From Anadara kagoshimensis (taxonomy: Eukaryota; Mollusca; Bivalvia; Arcoida; Arcidae): a stretch of DNA of 64,000 nt. The stretch is taken from positions 57,620,866 through 57,684,865 of the forward strand of contig CM037871.1 of the NCBI GenBank assembly GCA_021292105.1. Reading direction: 5' to 3'. The position numbers were made by a program, and so were the translations under genes. Below the pieces are notes generated by a model, which was not told the DNA's origin, did no database searches, and worked only from the letters and a program-made list of their open reading frames with translations. Below are positions 24,201-35,250 of this stretch, piece after piece. Positions within the stretch are counted from its first letter, which is position 1. Every line of letters begins with the position of its first letter.

Positions 24201-25200
24201 ATTACGTTACAGATGGTGAACTTTTCATGTCGTGTCATGTCATGTCACCATATATACAAATCACGTGTTATTTAGACAGGTATAGACTTGGCTTCAATTT
24301 TCCATGCATTGTATTTTGATGACAAAATAAAAAAAAAACCGTATCATCTTTTACTCTTTTAATTTGTGCAATAGAACATTCCCGGTGTGTGTTTTTATTT
24401 TTGTGTGTATACTTGTATATAGTCTCTCATAACTCTTTTAAGAGTGGCTCGGAATATTTAACATATTTTATTACTTGTGAAACAAATGAGCTGAAATTAT
24501 AACAAATCATATGTTAGGTTAGGTTAGGTTAGGTTAGGTTAGGTTAGGTTAGGTTAGGTTAGGTTATTATGTTATGTTATGTTATGTTATGTTATGTTAT
24601 GTTATGTTATGTTATTGTTATGTTATGTTATGTTATTGTTATGTTATGTTATGTTATGTTATGTTATGTTATTTATGTTATGTTATGTTATGTTTTCACA
24701 AAAACCAAACGGAACTTACCAATAAAGGTGAATGTTTTCCTATAGCACCAGCCCGGTTAGAACAATTTAACACTAGTCCAACCCCTTCTGAAGCTCCAAA
24801 AAATTCTATAATCCAAGGAATTTTAAACCTGTTCTGAAACTTCTCCCATACATCTGGTCGCAGTCCATTGCCAAAAGCTACCCTTATTTTATGAACATCA
24901 TCATTCGTCCTCTAGTACAAGATATACAATATATGTACAACACATATATTTGTATAGGTAAACAACATTGACCTGTTTGCTTGACCTTTAGTTTAGATAT
25001 TTATCGTGGATAAGTTCATTTATGTGTAGGGTACTCAGGTTTCTATTTCGTCTACTACATCATGAGTGACAATCACTTCATAGAGTGGGCATGATCACTG
25101 TGAATCCTAACACTACCCATATATTGGATGGATCATCCTACATGAATATTCCTAATGAAAGGTCAAACGGACAGTTCAATGTGTACACACTTTGTATTTA

Positions 25201-25276
<76 letters not shown>

Positions 25277-25349
25277 TATAACAATTTAAAGTTTTTTTAT
25301 ACTATTAGTAATATTATAATCATAATCATTCCACCGATATTTATTATTA

Positions 25350-25382
<33 letters not shown>

Positions 25383-28300
25383 CAATTATTATTATAATTA
25401 TTATTCACAATTTTATTATTTTTATTATAATTATTATTATTCTACCACAATTTCCTATTATTATTATTATTATTATTATATTATTATATCATCATATTTT
25501 TTCTACTACTATTATTATGTAATTAATTATACACCTTTATTAGACGTTTAAGTTGTTTAAGATATAGGAGACTGGTTAATATTAGAGATATTCTCTAGTT
25601 CCAGAATCCTATTAATTAATTATTTATAATGTTATATCTATTGTATTTAATTTATCAAATAAATACTGTTTAAACTAATGTTGTTTGCCTATAACTTAAT
25701 ATTATACAATACCATTCATAAGTTGTCATACATGCTTAAAACTTCTGGTATTATTACAGACTTTAAATTATTGAAAACACACTTTTTCTTAAGACTAAAG
25801 GCGTGTTTATCATGAAAAATATATTTTCTCAGAGTTTTTATAGGTTACGTTTTATAAGTGTCTTCAACATTTTGGGGGAAAATTGGTTTCATCATATTCC
25901 GAAAACGGCCGTCTAGTACTGTAAAATTAAAACTGGCATAATATTTATTTTCTTTTTTCAAAAAATTAAAAAAAACAATTCCAGGAACATTTTTTTTTTT
26001 CAAAAAAACAAAATCATGAATTTTTTTAATATCTCAGGTCTCAGTCTTACAATCATTTCTTAACAAAGATTTTCCTTGATTTGAATCTGCCAAATTTAAA
26101 AACTGCCTTAACTTAAATTTGCCAAATTTGAAATCTGTTTAATTTTGTTATTTTTAAGACATTTCTGAGTTGAGTTGAGTAATGGTGTTTGTTGAGTTGA
26201 GTAACAGTGTTTACGTCCCAGTCAAGAATATTTCACTTATATCGAAACGTCGCCAGCTATAAGCGAAGGTGCAGAAATTTTTCCTGAGCGTTGCGCTGAT
26301 GATGGCATTATACAGCAGGGTTCTAAATATCGTACCACGTCTACCGTAACAAGTGACGTCTTTTTTCCTATCCGAAAAACCCGTTACTTTCATTTCGTAA
26401 TGATGAGTACTTGGCGAAAGAACATTCAATATCCACTTTGGTCAAACCCGGTCGGGGTTAGAACCCACGACATCCCACTTGCGCAAGACATTTCTGAATA
26501 ATGTGTGTCATTTTGAAATCTGAGTAAGCTTATTACATCCGTTTTCTATTTTTCTCTCGAAACTTCTTAACGATATATGATTGCCAAAAAGTTGCCACAT
26601 TTGAAGTCATGAAAGTCTTGCTGTTATCAAGGAAAGACTCAGAAACTGGAGTCTATCTTGATCAGGCAATAGTACCGCCATATGATGTCTTTTATAAACT
26701 TATAACTTAACAATGGTTTACGTTCAGATCCAACAGTTAGGTAATGATAGTTTAGAATATCGAAAATTGACTTAAAATTTAGAGTTTTTCATAAAGGTTT
26801 AATTACGGAAAATCAAGCAAGTAGTTACTAAGAGTGTTTGTATAATTAATTGTCTTTTTTCTGAATGTATAATGCTTGGTATAAACCGGTTTTATTGAGG
26901 TTAAAAATGTACTCCATGGTCACCCCATACGATTCAATTTTATAATTGAATTACAAAATTTAGTTTTTCCGGTTAAAGTAAATTACTTTTTAAGATTCTT
27001 TAGCATGTATTCAGATAATGTCTTTTATTTCTTCTCTCAGGTAGACTAATGAAATAACTTTTTTCATATCTTTTAAAATATATCGTCAAATAAAAATTTC
27101 AAATTAATAAAAGTCTACTACTCACTTCCGGTTGATGTAACAGGTATCTGAGAAGTTCCCCAATATACTGTATTACCGTCACGTCGTATCGTCTGCAATC
27201 ATCAAAATATTCTCTAGCAGAAAATTTCCGTTTCAATACTACAGTTGCGCCTGAAATGTTTATAGAGACGGCACAATATATCGACATTAGTGGCTGAATG
27301 ACATACAATTGACGTTTTGCCGGCCACGCCCACAATGTTCCGACAAAGGCTGTCATCACGGTACCAAAGCAGCATCACAGCAACTAATGACGTACTAGTG
27401 TCAGTGACGTCATTAAATGGCACATTTGAGGCCGAAGTTTTATTCTTTTTGCGTGAAGCATGCCAGGCCTTTGTCGGAACATTGTGGGCGTGGTCAGCGA
27501 TACGTCATTTGAGCAATTAAGAGTACACCGAAATAAATACGAAACAAAATGTACATATTGCGACCAGCATTGTTTATGAAACGGACACCGGGCACGGCGA
27601 CAAACATACAATATAGACCTGTCGAAAGTTTAACACTAAGCCACCAAAAAGGTGTTGTTCGACTGTCGATTGGTCGGGGTATTGTTAGCCAGTGACCGAA
27701 AGGCTGTCCATATGGCAAAATCATGGTCAGTTTGTTAATTTGTAGTGGTGCGCGGTATTATCGGTATACCGGTATATCACAATACAATTTCATAATACAT
27801 ACGTATCGGGATATGACAGATCCGATCCGGTAATACCGGTATTTTTTAAAAGTCAAGTAACCTGTCTTATTATAGCTTAAATGAACACACAAACTGCTGT
27901 AGAGGCGTCCGATTTGTTTATAAACTCAACTGACTGGAATTTATATAAATATTAGGTCTTACTATAGGTAAAGCTATCAAACCAGATACGAAACAGCCAA
28001 ATACGAAACTTGCTCCATAACAACGTGTTATTAACAACATGGCCGACAACCGCGAATTCAACATTGTAAAAGACTCTTTGCCTTCCTCAGTTCTAACATA
28101 ATATATTATGATACGTATCGTGATACAGCATCTGCGTATCATAATATATCGTGATACAAAAATTTTGATAATACCCATCCCTATTAATTTGCATAGCGGC
28201 CATATTGGATTCATGATATGGTTGAAATATAGACCAGTGATGATAAATTGGTCCTGTACAAATTTTCCCGAGAAGTAGGATAAAATTTGCTGATACATAC

Positions 28301-29948
28301 TTTGACTGTACACCGCCTGGCATTGTTTGGGTGGTAACAACATAAATTTACTTAACTAAAAAACCGGCCCTTTCAAATTAAAAATCCGAAGCGTGTTATG
28401 GTTGAGTTCTCATTATGAAACATGTTAATTTAATTCAAAATCTACATTTTCTGCAAATTCGAAGCACAATTCTAAAACTGAAGATCTTACTCGATTTGCT
28501 GATGGCACCGGTGACTACGGAAATTGTACTACTAGAATATAATGCCCTTCTTCTGTGAAGATTTGACAATTTTCGGCCCGGGTAAGTTAAAAAATGGATA
28601 ATTTGCGTTACCGGCATCACGTTTGAATGGCGACGCGTTCAAAACTTTGCTCATGAATATTAATGAATCACGGTCACGTGATTGTAAGCTCATGAATAAA
28701 TTGATCACCATTGTGCCATATGCGAAAGATAGGTAGCAGCCATCGAAAACTGGCGGTTGTAACTATCTGATATGAGCTGTATATTCGGCACGGATTCGCT
28801 AGCTTAGTGTTTAACTTTCGACAGGCCTCTACCAGTCCTTGTCTAAAATCACAGTACCAAAAGGGCAGTATAAAAAAACTAGCAAATACAGTTAAACCCG
28901 TGGACAAATCATCGTAAACAGAGATGTATCATAAATACTTTCCACCATTTATTTTACAAGAAGTTGTATACTAATTAATACAAAACTTTTTTCCTTGATA
29001 TATATATATACAGTAAAACCTCTCTTAACCGGACAAGCTCCGGACCATAGATTTTTTCCGGTTTAGAGAGGTGTCCCGTTTAGAGAGGTTTTGTTTGACA
29101 TTGTAATGTTACATAAACATCTTATTATATAATATGCTATATGTAAAAGCACTGTTTTGTTTTATATCACCTTTAATACACTTTCTTAAAAGGGTTCTAA
29201 TTAAGATACTCAAGGCAAACGAAACTACCTATATTAATCCCTGACAGGACAACAATAGTGTTGACACTTTTACAGTCCCTTTGATCCATAAGGTGTTACT
29301 GGATAATTATTAACAAAAAAACTGTAGCAACTATAGATAATGAGATAAGATTATATAGTCCCTTTGATCCATAAGGTGTTACTGGATAATTATTAAAAAA
29401 AAACTGTAGCAACTATAGATAATGAGATAAGATTATATCGAAATGTGTATCTTAAGTTATTGTGTCAATAATAGATCATTTAAAACAAATTTGGATTATA
29501 AAGAAAAATCACAAAAGAAAAGAATAGAAAAAAATATATGCTAGATAAAAATATTTAAAAAATAAATATATGAGTAATGAAATTAAATACCAAATATTTT
29601 AAATCAGAATAAAACAATTTTTTATTCTTTCAGTGTCAGTAATTGAATATTTTTATAAACCTGTTTAAAACTAATATATTTAAAAAAGTAAAAAAAAAAA
29701 CCAAAAAAGTAATTAAAAAAAATCAAAATGCTGTCCGGTTTAGAGAGGTCCAATTCTAAGGATATAAGCAACTTGGGACTAAAAAGTTTGTCCGGTGTCC
29801 AGAATAGAGAGTGTCCAGTTTAGAGAGGTTCTTGTTAGTTGAAATAAAGAAGGATAAATTTGGGACCAAATATTTTGTCCGGAATAGAGAGTTGTCCGGT
29901 TTAGAGAATGTCCGGTTTAGGGAGGTTTCACTGTATATAAGTTGTGCG

Positions 29949-30001
<53 letters not shown>

Positions 30002-31449
30002 TCTTGCGAAAAATTTGATATATGGTGACTACGCACACCGCTAAATCACGAATATACAAATAAAAAATTAACAATATCACCTAAAAGAAAATTGCCCGAA
30101 ACCATTGTTGAATCTACACGGAATTGTATAATGGAAAAGGCTTAGAACTTAAAAGATGTCATGGGATTTACATTCATGTGAACAGAATCAAGTCGAGTAA
30201 TGGTGTTTAACGTCCCAGTCAATTGATAATTTTTAAGAATCAGCTTTATGCGAAGGTGCAGAAATTTGTCCTGTGCGTTTCGCTGATAGCATGCAGGCTT
30301 ATATATTGTGCCAGCCTACCGTGACATGGGACCTCGTTTACTTTTTAGTTCCCAATCCGAAAGAACCGTGACTTTCATTTCGTAATGCCGAACAGTCACT
30401 ACCCACTTTCAAGTCTTGGATCAGACCCGCTCGTGGGTCAAACCAACAACCTCTCACTTACGGAGCAACCACTCTACCAACTTAGCTACCACAGTGGTAA
30501 AAATACCTAACATGATGAAATGTCAAACTGATATTGATCGTTTCTTGAATTAGCGCCCTTTAGTTGGCACGTAAAAAACAGAACAGCTGTATTGAGTCGG
30601 ATTATTGCTGCATGTCTGATTCATCTGTTCATTCCAATAAAAGATTTAGAGACCCCTTTCTCAGTTTAATGCAAGGGTATGTCTTCATTTACTACGCCTT
30701 CGTCTGGCAATTTATATTTGTAAAATACCATTTTATAGAGCCAAATAGACTCTTTCGTGATAACATGGTGGAAAAAGTTTCAGGTTTGGTTAAAGTTGAA
30801 TGGTTTAAAGTAATTTAAAAAAAATAATATCATAAAAAATAAAGTTTATGGTGAAAAGTGCTAAATCTGCAGGTAAAATCAAAATCAAACATACTAATCT
30901 ATGTCCGAATTACACACGAACTTTAACTTCCGTAACATGTCGATACAACCAATAGCCAATAAAATATATTTAATTAATTACAATTATTAATGAAAATATA
31001 TAAAAAGACCAGATGAGCTTCAAAGTCCTGAATGTCCCAGTATAGACCGTTCTTGCACAACCTATAGCCACTATGCTAAAATTTGCATTGCATTGTGTTA
31101 ACATTATTGTTTTGTAATACCATAATATCGGAGGTCTATTTATGAATCCTAGTTTCTGGCTGTAAGAAAAGTTGAATACTTATCACAAATGACATGCGCT
31201 ACTTTTAAATTTTAATGAAAATGCATTCAAAAGTAGCATATGACACAAACATACCTACTTTTATAGCATTAAACAATGCTACATTTGTCGCCACCCCGTG
31301 GTATAAGGGCGTCACTATGTACACGCGGTCCTCGTGCTTAAAATCAAATAATGACCAAAACAGCATAGAAACAAATCCTTTCAAGTGGTTTAAAATGGCT
31401 GGCTTTGGTAAACCTAAGTAAAAAAAACACAAAGTAATTTACACGTGGT

Positions 31450-31499
<50 letters not shown>

Positions 31500-33669
31500 T
31501 ATTGAGGCTTATGGAATGGAAAACTATTTGTAACAGTTTGTATTATTTTTTTCAAGAAGGACTCATACAACATCGTTTTGTATTTTGTATTTTGTCTGAA
31601 CATACTAGAGTTAGTTCAAAAAGACAATTTTTATGTTTCAAAAGTTGAATGCTTTGTTAAAAAAATTGCAATTCTTCTAGTTTCTTAAACATTTCCTTGA
31701 GCAATTGTGAAATTAAATGTCTAGCTCAAAGATAAAACCCGACAGGGAATCAAATATACAACCCTTAAAACATGCCACTCAGCCAGCTGGTTATAAAATT
31801 TATATGATCAAAAAGATCAAAGTAATTTTAGCTATTACCTGTGGTACCAGATGTGAAAATATAGCACATGGTGTCATGGAGGCTAATGTCGGCTCTATAA
31901 CTTCTGCATACCGGAACCGGAAACGCTCTCAGAAGACCTTCATCAAACGATCGGTAACAACCGGTAAGTTCTGAAGACCGTTTTCCCTGTACGTATATCA
32001 AAAGTTGGTTCAAGTCATTTTTTATTTCATCTACTGCGTCTAAATACTCGCAACCTGAAAATAAATATGTCATCAAAAATCAATCAATGTTCCAGTCACA
32101 ATACCAAACTTTGAAAACTGTTAAAACTGGTTAAACAATTTACCTTCCACCAGGGAAAGGAGACTGGGTGCTCCGTAAGTGTAATACCCTCTTGTTTAAT
32201 CTGATTTATGACTTGTACATGTATAATTTTCACCATTTAGATTCCAGGCCGCGGTGGCCTAATGGATAAGACGTCAGTCTACAAATCCAGGGTTTCTCAC
32301 CGCTGTGAGTTCGAGTTCTGCTCAGACCACACGTGGGAAAGTGAATTTTCCTTGCCGTTGGCCTTAACTGATAATAATGTATAATGTGACTGGGGGAGTG
32401 GCATGCTTGTCTACGGTTTACTGACTTTGTTAGCTAGCACCTAAATGTCGACCCGAGTGCGCGATAGTACAAGGCAGACCATAAAACACACTCGCACTTC
32501 ACATGCATACACAAACTTGTTCATAGATTAATCCGTAGAGATTAATAAAGTAGTTCTTATTATGAATAGCTGAAAAATTGCTGATGCAACATTAAGCAAC
32601 ATTCAACAACAACAACGACGACCATTTAAATTTAATTTCTACTCGGAACAGACACTGGTGTGAGAAAATCAAGTTTCCGTCAACAGTAACAGAACTTGAT
32701 TGCCGGCAAAAAATTAAATGCATAAGATTACAGGCCTGTCAAAAGACTAAACTAGTCAATATTCGCCAAATCGGGAGCTCATAACGCCCCCTTGGTAGCT
32801 AGATTTTGACAGTTTTTTGACAGCTGCTATCTATCTTTCGGTAGCTTATCGGTCACTAGCTAACCATTTCTCGTACCTTGGACAGAAAAATCTCATGTGC
32901 TTAGCAGTGCTAGATTTTTCTGTCTTGTCCAGTTTGTCTGGTACTGCCTCACGCGACAATTGAACAATCAGGATGACGTATCCGATCATTGCGCTTGACG
33001 TCATCAAAACAAAGCGTTTCTTTATTTATTTTTCACATATGTGTTTTATTTTTATTTTTATTCAAAATATTTCATTGCCAGAGTTTTTTTTATATTTGCA
33101 TTGGATACAAATCGTTGATATTTTAAAATTTTGAAGAGTTGTCGATGGGATTATTTTCAAAGGGTGGATTTGTACAATGCATTAGGTGCCAAAAGGAATG
33201 CAAGAGGCCCCATGAGGGCACGTGTTTTGTGTTGTATGTATCGCAGTAAACACTTAAATGGTACGAGAAATAGAATCTATCACTTTTTTGTGACCGATAC
33301 CGGTTGATCTCAGTCTCGGGTGCTGTGATGTAACATATCCCAATCTCGGCAAAGCCTCGATTGGGATATATGTTACATCACATCACCCTCGACTGAGATC
33401 AACCGGTATCGGTCACAAACAGGTGACAGATTCTATTAATCTCGGCCACCGAACTCCGGCTCCCTTTCGTTAGCTCAGTGTTAAACTTTCGACAGGTCTG
33501 TGCTGTTCGTACTTTTTAGCCGAAATATTTCAATAGGCATCATATATTTTATCTCACCATTGCCAAGTATAAGGACTTTTGCATCACAACTGTTCACACA
33601 ATGTGCCAAGGGAGACGATCTTAAGTTGAAATTGATGAACGCTGTTATTAGTCCGAGTTTCTGTAAACC

Positions 33670-33707
<38 letters not shown>

Positions 33708-34608
33708 TGCATCGTAATATTAATAATAATACATTGTAATAATAATATTATTATTAATACTTTTTATAGGCGTATAGGCAAACAGTATTGACCTGTCCGT
33801 TTGACAAATGGGGTTCGTCGCTGTACCATGTGATCAATACCCCTTTAAAAATGTTCTGCAAAACGTTAACGTCACAAATTCCCGAAATAACGTCATTTTT
33901 ACGGGAAAACGTTATCTTTCGCGATTCCATATCCATCGGAAATAAGTGCTCCGCACAAACGTTAGAGAGTATCACATGGTTCAGCTCCGATTTCCATTAT
34001 AAGGAATGTTCATATGAGATGATCTACCCATGCAATAAAAGGGTAGTGTTAAGATTAAGTTTATACATAAATAGTGCACGTGCCAATGAAATGGGAATCT
34101 CTCTCGTAATATTGACCTCGGCATACAGCCTCGGCTAATATTGCTTTTCTTTGCCGATAAAACCAAATAAATGCGTCCGACGTCTCTCTACAAGCTCACC
34201 GAGTCAATTAATACTCAATATGTAACAGATATCATTACCCAAAAATGTCCATATGAATCCTGGCTCATTACTCATCATCATGGCAACGGTGTCACCGCGT
34301 TTCAAGTTCCAAGTTGCTGCTAGGCCGGCAACCTTATTGGCCATTTCATTGACAAATCCATATGAGTACGACTTGTCTTCAAATAATATAAAAGGATACT
34401 CCGGATGTTTTGTGGCTTTCTCCTCAAACACGTCTATAACTAAAGTGTTGTTCTTCATTGCCGAGATCGTTTCCTTGCCGATATTCAAAAAAAGTTTGAT
34501 GAATTTAATTTCATCCTGACCTAACCATGGGAATATAGATCTCCATGCTGCCAATCCTACGCCAACAGAGCCAGCTAGGCCTATTAATAACTGGTTTCTT
34601 TTAGACAT
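17939..34608 (-). CDS. Gene B: SLC27 (FATP/ACSVL) family very-long-chain acyl-CoA synthetase, tandem paralogue, 10 coding exons, complete
   Basis: Second copy of the acyl-CoA synthetase, same strand, immediately upstream of gene A. Exons in transcript order are 34608-34239, 33668-33558, 32054-31839, 31413-31255, 27250-27126, 24911-24720, 22378-22285, 20152-19957, 19388-19291 and 18249-17939. The total is 1872 nt, 623 aa. Exons 3 to 10 have exactly the lengths seen in gene A; exons 1 and 2 are 3 and 6 nt longer. Conserved motifs are [32 protein letters not shown] with [11 protein letters not shown], and GHDGRAGM. The hydrophobic N-terminal stretch is at residues about 7-22, and the C-terminus is SSKL, again a PTS1 signal. 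An AG at 34658-34657 suggests a 5' UTR exon further upstream. All key residues are present and I see no stop in any exon, so the gene looks functional. Its introns hold most of the transposons in this half of the window. Confidence 0.93.
19291..19388 (-). CDS. Gene B exon 9 (FATP signature, second half)
   Basis: Encodes [20 protein letters not shown] and [10 protein letters not shown], donor G|GTAAGG. 98 nt. Confidence 0.93.
19957..20152 (-). CDS. Gene B exon 8 (FATP signature, first half)
   Basis: Encodes [38 protein letters not shown] and RDRLGDTFR, ending in phase 2 at donor AG|GTACAT. 196 nt. Confidence 0.93.
20743..22226. mobile_element. Mutator-like non-autonomous element, about 400-bp TIRs, 9-bp target duplication
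   Basis: The left arm starts TAGTCCGACTAATCAGCCCA and the right arm ends with its complement. The inverted arms stay highly similar for roughly 400 bp, up to the shared CATGTGCTTTCTAAAGATAG region. The flanks are the direct repeat AAGGTGGTG (20,734-20,742 and 22,227-22,235). Long TIRs plus a 9-bp duplication are the Mutator hallmark. The centre is AT-rich with no transposase frame, so it depends on a helper. It lies in intron 7 of gene B. Confidence 0.85.
22285..22378 (-). CDS. Gene B exon 7
   Basis: 94-nt exon: [20 protein letters not shown] then [12 protein letters not shown]. The acceptor is CCACAG. The donor reads GTTCGT, which keeps GT but is a poor match beyond it. The mariner and the Mutator-like element lie on either side of it. 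Confidence 0.88.
22556..22775. mobile_element. MITE of the CAGGCCTGTCGAAAGTTTAACAC family, about 220 bp
   Basis: Ends AGGCCTGTTGAAAGTTTAAC and GTAACTTTCGACAAGTCTGT, with an interior GCC-GATTCGGCC region also shared with other copies. It lies between exon 7 of gene B and the mariner. Confidence 0.75.
22834..24131 (-). mobile_element. mariner transposon, 1.3 kb, with TIRs and TA target duplication
   Basis: The terminal inverted repeats are about 30 bp: CGAGGGGAGGTCAAAAAG at the left and the complement ending CTTCCCTTCG at the right. Both flanks are TA. Length 1298 bp is typical of mariner. It sits in intron 6 of gene B, with the transposase on the same strand as the host gene. Confidence 0.92.
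22900..23960 (-). pseudogene. mariner transposase (DD34D), broken by one stop codon
   Basis: The frame opens [16 protein letters not shown] with a helix-turn-helix N-terminal region, then [15 protein letters not shown] (first catalytic D), [13 protein letters not shown] (second D) and [13 protein letters not shown] (third D, 34 residues after the second). A TGA at 23,424-23,426 replaces the expected tryptophan before [11 protein letters not shown]; the frame is otherwise continuous across it. Near the C-terminus an apparent 2-base insertion in the TATATA run (about 22,911-22,915) skips the expected stop at 22,900-22,902, so the open frame runs on past the TIR to 22,815. Both defects are small, so the copy is young or recently active. 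Confidence 0.9.
24514..24694. repeat. (TTAGG)n then (TTATG)n pentanucleotide array
   Basis: About eleven TTAGG units run without a break into about 25 units of TTATG, with a few single-base slips. It lies in intron 6 of gene B, 26 bp from exon 6. Confidence 0.9.
24720..24911 (-). CDS. Gene B exon 6
   Basis: Encodes [20 protein letters not shown] and [12 protein letters not shown]. It ends SPLL at donor GTAAGT, directly beside the (TTATG)n microsatellite at 24,568-24,694. Confidence 0.92.
24954..25190. mobile_element. MITE, TATAGGTAAACAACATTGACC family
   Basis: Inverted ends TATAGGTAAACAACATTGAC and AGGTCAAACGGACAGTTCAA, located just upstream of exon 6 of gene B in its intron 5. Confidence 0.65.
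25199..25515. repeat. (ATT)n imperfect microsatellite
   Basis: Long ATT-rich tract that yields a poly-isoleucine frame, not a protein. Intron 5 of gene B. Confidence 0.9.
26169..26490 (-). mobile_element. tRNA-headed SINE, same family
   Basis: Reverse copy with TCAAGAATATTTCACTTATA and TCGGGGTTAGAACCCACGAC. Intron 5 of gene B. Confidence 0.75.
27126..27250 (-). CDS. Gene B exon 5
   Basis: Encodes [19 protein letters not shown] and [17 protein letters not shown], ending at donor GTGAGT in phase 0. 125 nt. Confidence 0.93.
27616..28828. mobile_element. TIR DNA element, 1.2 kb (CAGGCCTGTCGAAAGTTTAACAC family)
   Basis: The ends are inverted: AGACCTGTCGAAAGTTTAAC at the left and GTTTAACTTTCGACAGGCCT at the right. 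The same terminus occurs at 22,556-22,775, 32,731-33,501, 43,073 and 45,340-45,512, so this is a family of non-autonomous elements. No transposase is seen. A hAT-like MITE is nested inside. Confidence 0.8.
27743..28183. mobile_element. hAT-like MITE nested in the 27.6-28.8 kb element, 8-bp target duplication
   Basis: It starts TAGTGGTGCGCGGTATTATC and ends ATACCCATCCCTA, imperfect inverted ends sharing GGTATTATC. The direct repeat TTAATTTG flanks it on both sides (27,735-27,742 and 28,184-28,191). An 8-bp duplication and the TAG-GGTG terminus fit the hAT superfamily. 441 bp, no coding frame. Confidence 0.8.
29011..29933. mobile_element. pogo/Tc1-like MITE, 923 bp, TA target duplication
   Basis: Termini are CAGTAAAACCTCTCTTAACC and GGTTTAGGGAGGTTTCACTG, flanked by TA. 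The motif TCCGGTTTAGAGAGGT recurs near both ends. The AT-rich interior has a recent 85-bp tandem duplication and no transposase. Intron 4 of gene B. Confidence 0.75.
29273..29440. repeat. Recent 85-bp direct tandem duplication inside the pogo-like MITE
   Basis: The block starting AGTCCCTTTGATCCATAAGG occurs twice in tandem and is almost identical, differing in an A-run length. Confidence 0.85.
29945..29999. repeat. (CG)n(CA)n microsatellite
   Basis: GCGCGCGCGC followed by about 21 CA units, just after the pogo-like MITE. Confidence 0.92.
30185..30495 (-). mobile_element. tRNA-headed SINE, same family
   Basis: Reverse copy ending with CTCTACCAACTTAGCTACCA (box A complement). Intron 4 of gene B. 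Confidence 0.72.
31255..31413 (-). CDS. Gene B exon 4
   Basis: Starts [14 protein letters not shown] and carries [16 protein letters not shown], ending IKVG at donor GGTATG. 159 nt. Confidence 0.93.
31453..31499. repeat. (CAT)n microsatellite
   Basis: About 15 CAT units, 40 bp upstream of exon 4 of gene B (in intron 3). Confidence 0.92.
31839..32054 (-). CDS. Gene B exon 3 (AMP-binding motif, first half)
   Basis: Starts [18 protein letters not shown] and ends [11 protein letters not shown] at donor GGTAAT. 216 nt, as in gene A. Confidence 0.93.
32090..32215 (-). repeat. Partial R1 copy in gene B intron 2
   Basis: Reverse R1: AGTCACAATACCAAACTTTG through AGGAGACTGGGTGCTCCG. Confidence 0.6.
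32255..32560 (+). mobile_element. tRNA-headed SINE, second family
   Basis: Head GGCCGCGGTGGCCTAATGGA and GTGAGTTCGAGTTCTGCTC, with a body rich in ACCCGAGTGCGCGATAGTAC. Different from the 14-kb family. Intron 2 of gene B. Confidence 0.65.
32731..33501. mobile_element. TIR element of the CAGGCCTGTC family with a long internal palindrome
   Basis: Left end CAGGCCTGTCAAAAGACTAA, right end GTTAAACTTTCGACAGGTCT. It contains the near-perfect hairpin at 33,271-33,437. Intron 2 of gene B. Confidence 0.75.
33271..33437. repeat. Long near-perfect palindrome, about 80-bp arms
   Basis: The left arm includes GTGACCGATACCGGTTGATC and the right arm its complement, separated by three bases around 33,351. A transcript of either strand could fold into a long hairpin. 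Confidence 0.85.
33558..33668 (-). CDS. Gene B exon 2
   Basis: Encodes [20 protein letters not shown] and AKVLILGNG. It is 6 nt longer than its gene A counterpart because the donor lies two codons further (AATG|GTGAGA). The acceptor abuts a (TAA)n run at 33,671-33,703. Confidence 0.9.
34239..34608 (-). CDS. Gene B exon 1
   Basis: Begins [19 protein letters not shown], a hydrophobic N-terminus, and ends [12 protein letters not shown] at donor G|GTAATG. It aligns throughout with gene A exon 1 ([15 protein letters not shown]). Confidence 0.93.
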
Positions 34609-35029
34609 CTCTTTTTGAATCTGTGTGAACTGGAAGATGCATTAAGTCTTAACTACCTACAGAAATAAACGTTGTGAAATAGGTATAGATCATCATAGAT
34701 GTAACATTTACAAACACATCATGAAATTAGTATAAAATCATGAAATTGGTTTTTTTATCACGCTATTGGCTGGCATTTTGTTTCAAATTCAAACCTATTA
34801 AACCAATTTGATCCTAATTGTTCTTTTTTCATTTAATGGAACCTCTACAATAAGGGTCGTCTGCAAATAAAGGCCACTTTTACTGGTTCCCTTGGCCTGT
34901 GGGGCTTTTATAGACAGGTTTGACTGTATTCATGAATAGATAAACACATCTTTTAAACACATCATGAAATTATAGTATCCTCATGAAATACGCATACATA
35001 GGTTAATATGCATGTTAAGAAACTGCCCT

Positions 35030-35250
35030 TATATATTTGACGTCTCATAGTTCCATGTTACTTTCATTCCTACGTTGCAGGTGTAGCTAGCTACTAACAG
35101 GATGTCTTACCCTTTCGGTGCATCCGGTGCATCCGGTCTCGCTCTCTTGATGGATGTTCCAGTGTTTAACCTAATTTGTCAGTTTTAATTTTTAGATTTC
35201 GCTTAATTCTGGATTGTGGTTTGGACATGAATAAATATGTTCCTTTTTAT
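35030..35250 (+). repeat. R1 copy upstream of gene B
   Basis: TTGACGTCTCATAGTTCCAT, GTGTAGCTAGCTACTAACAG, and the tail TCTGGATTGTGGTTTGGACA. Confidence 0.7.

Noticed and set aside
24514-24567. True telomere or chromosome end
   Set aside because: Only about 11 units, flanked by gene B sequence on both sides and grading into (TTATG)n; interstitial microsatellite.
25085-25522. 145-codon frame rich in isoleucine resembling a membrane protein
   Set aside because: It is the translation of an (ATT)n microsatellite.
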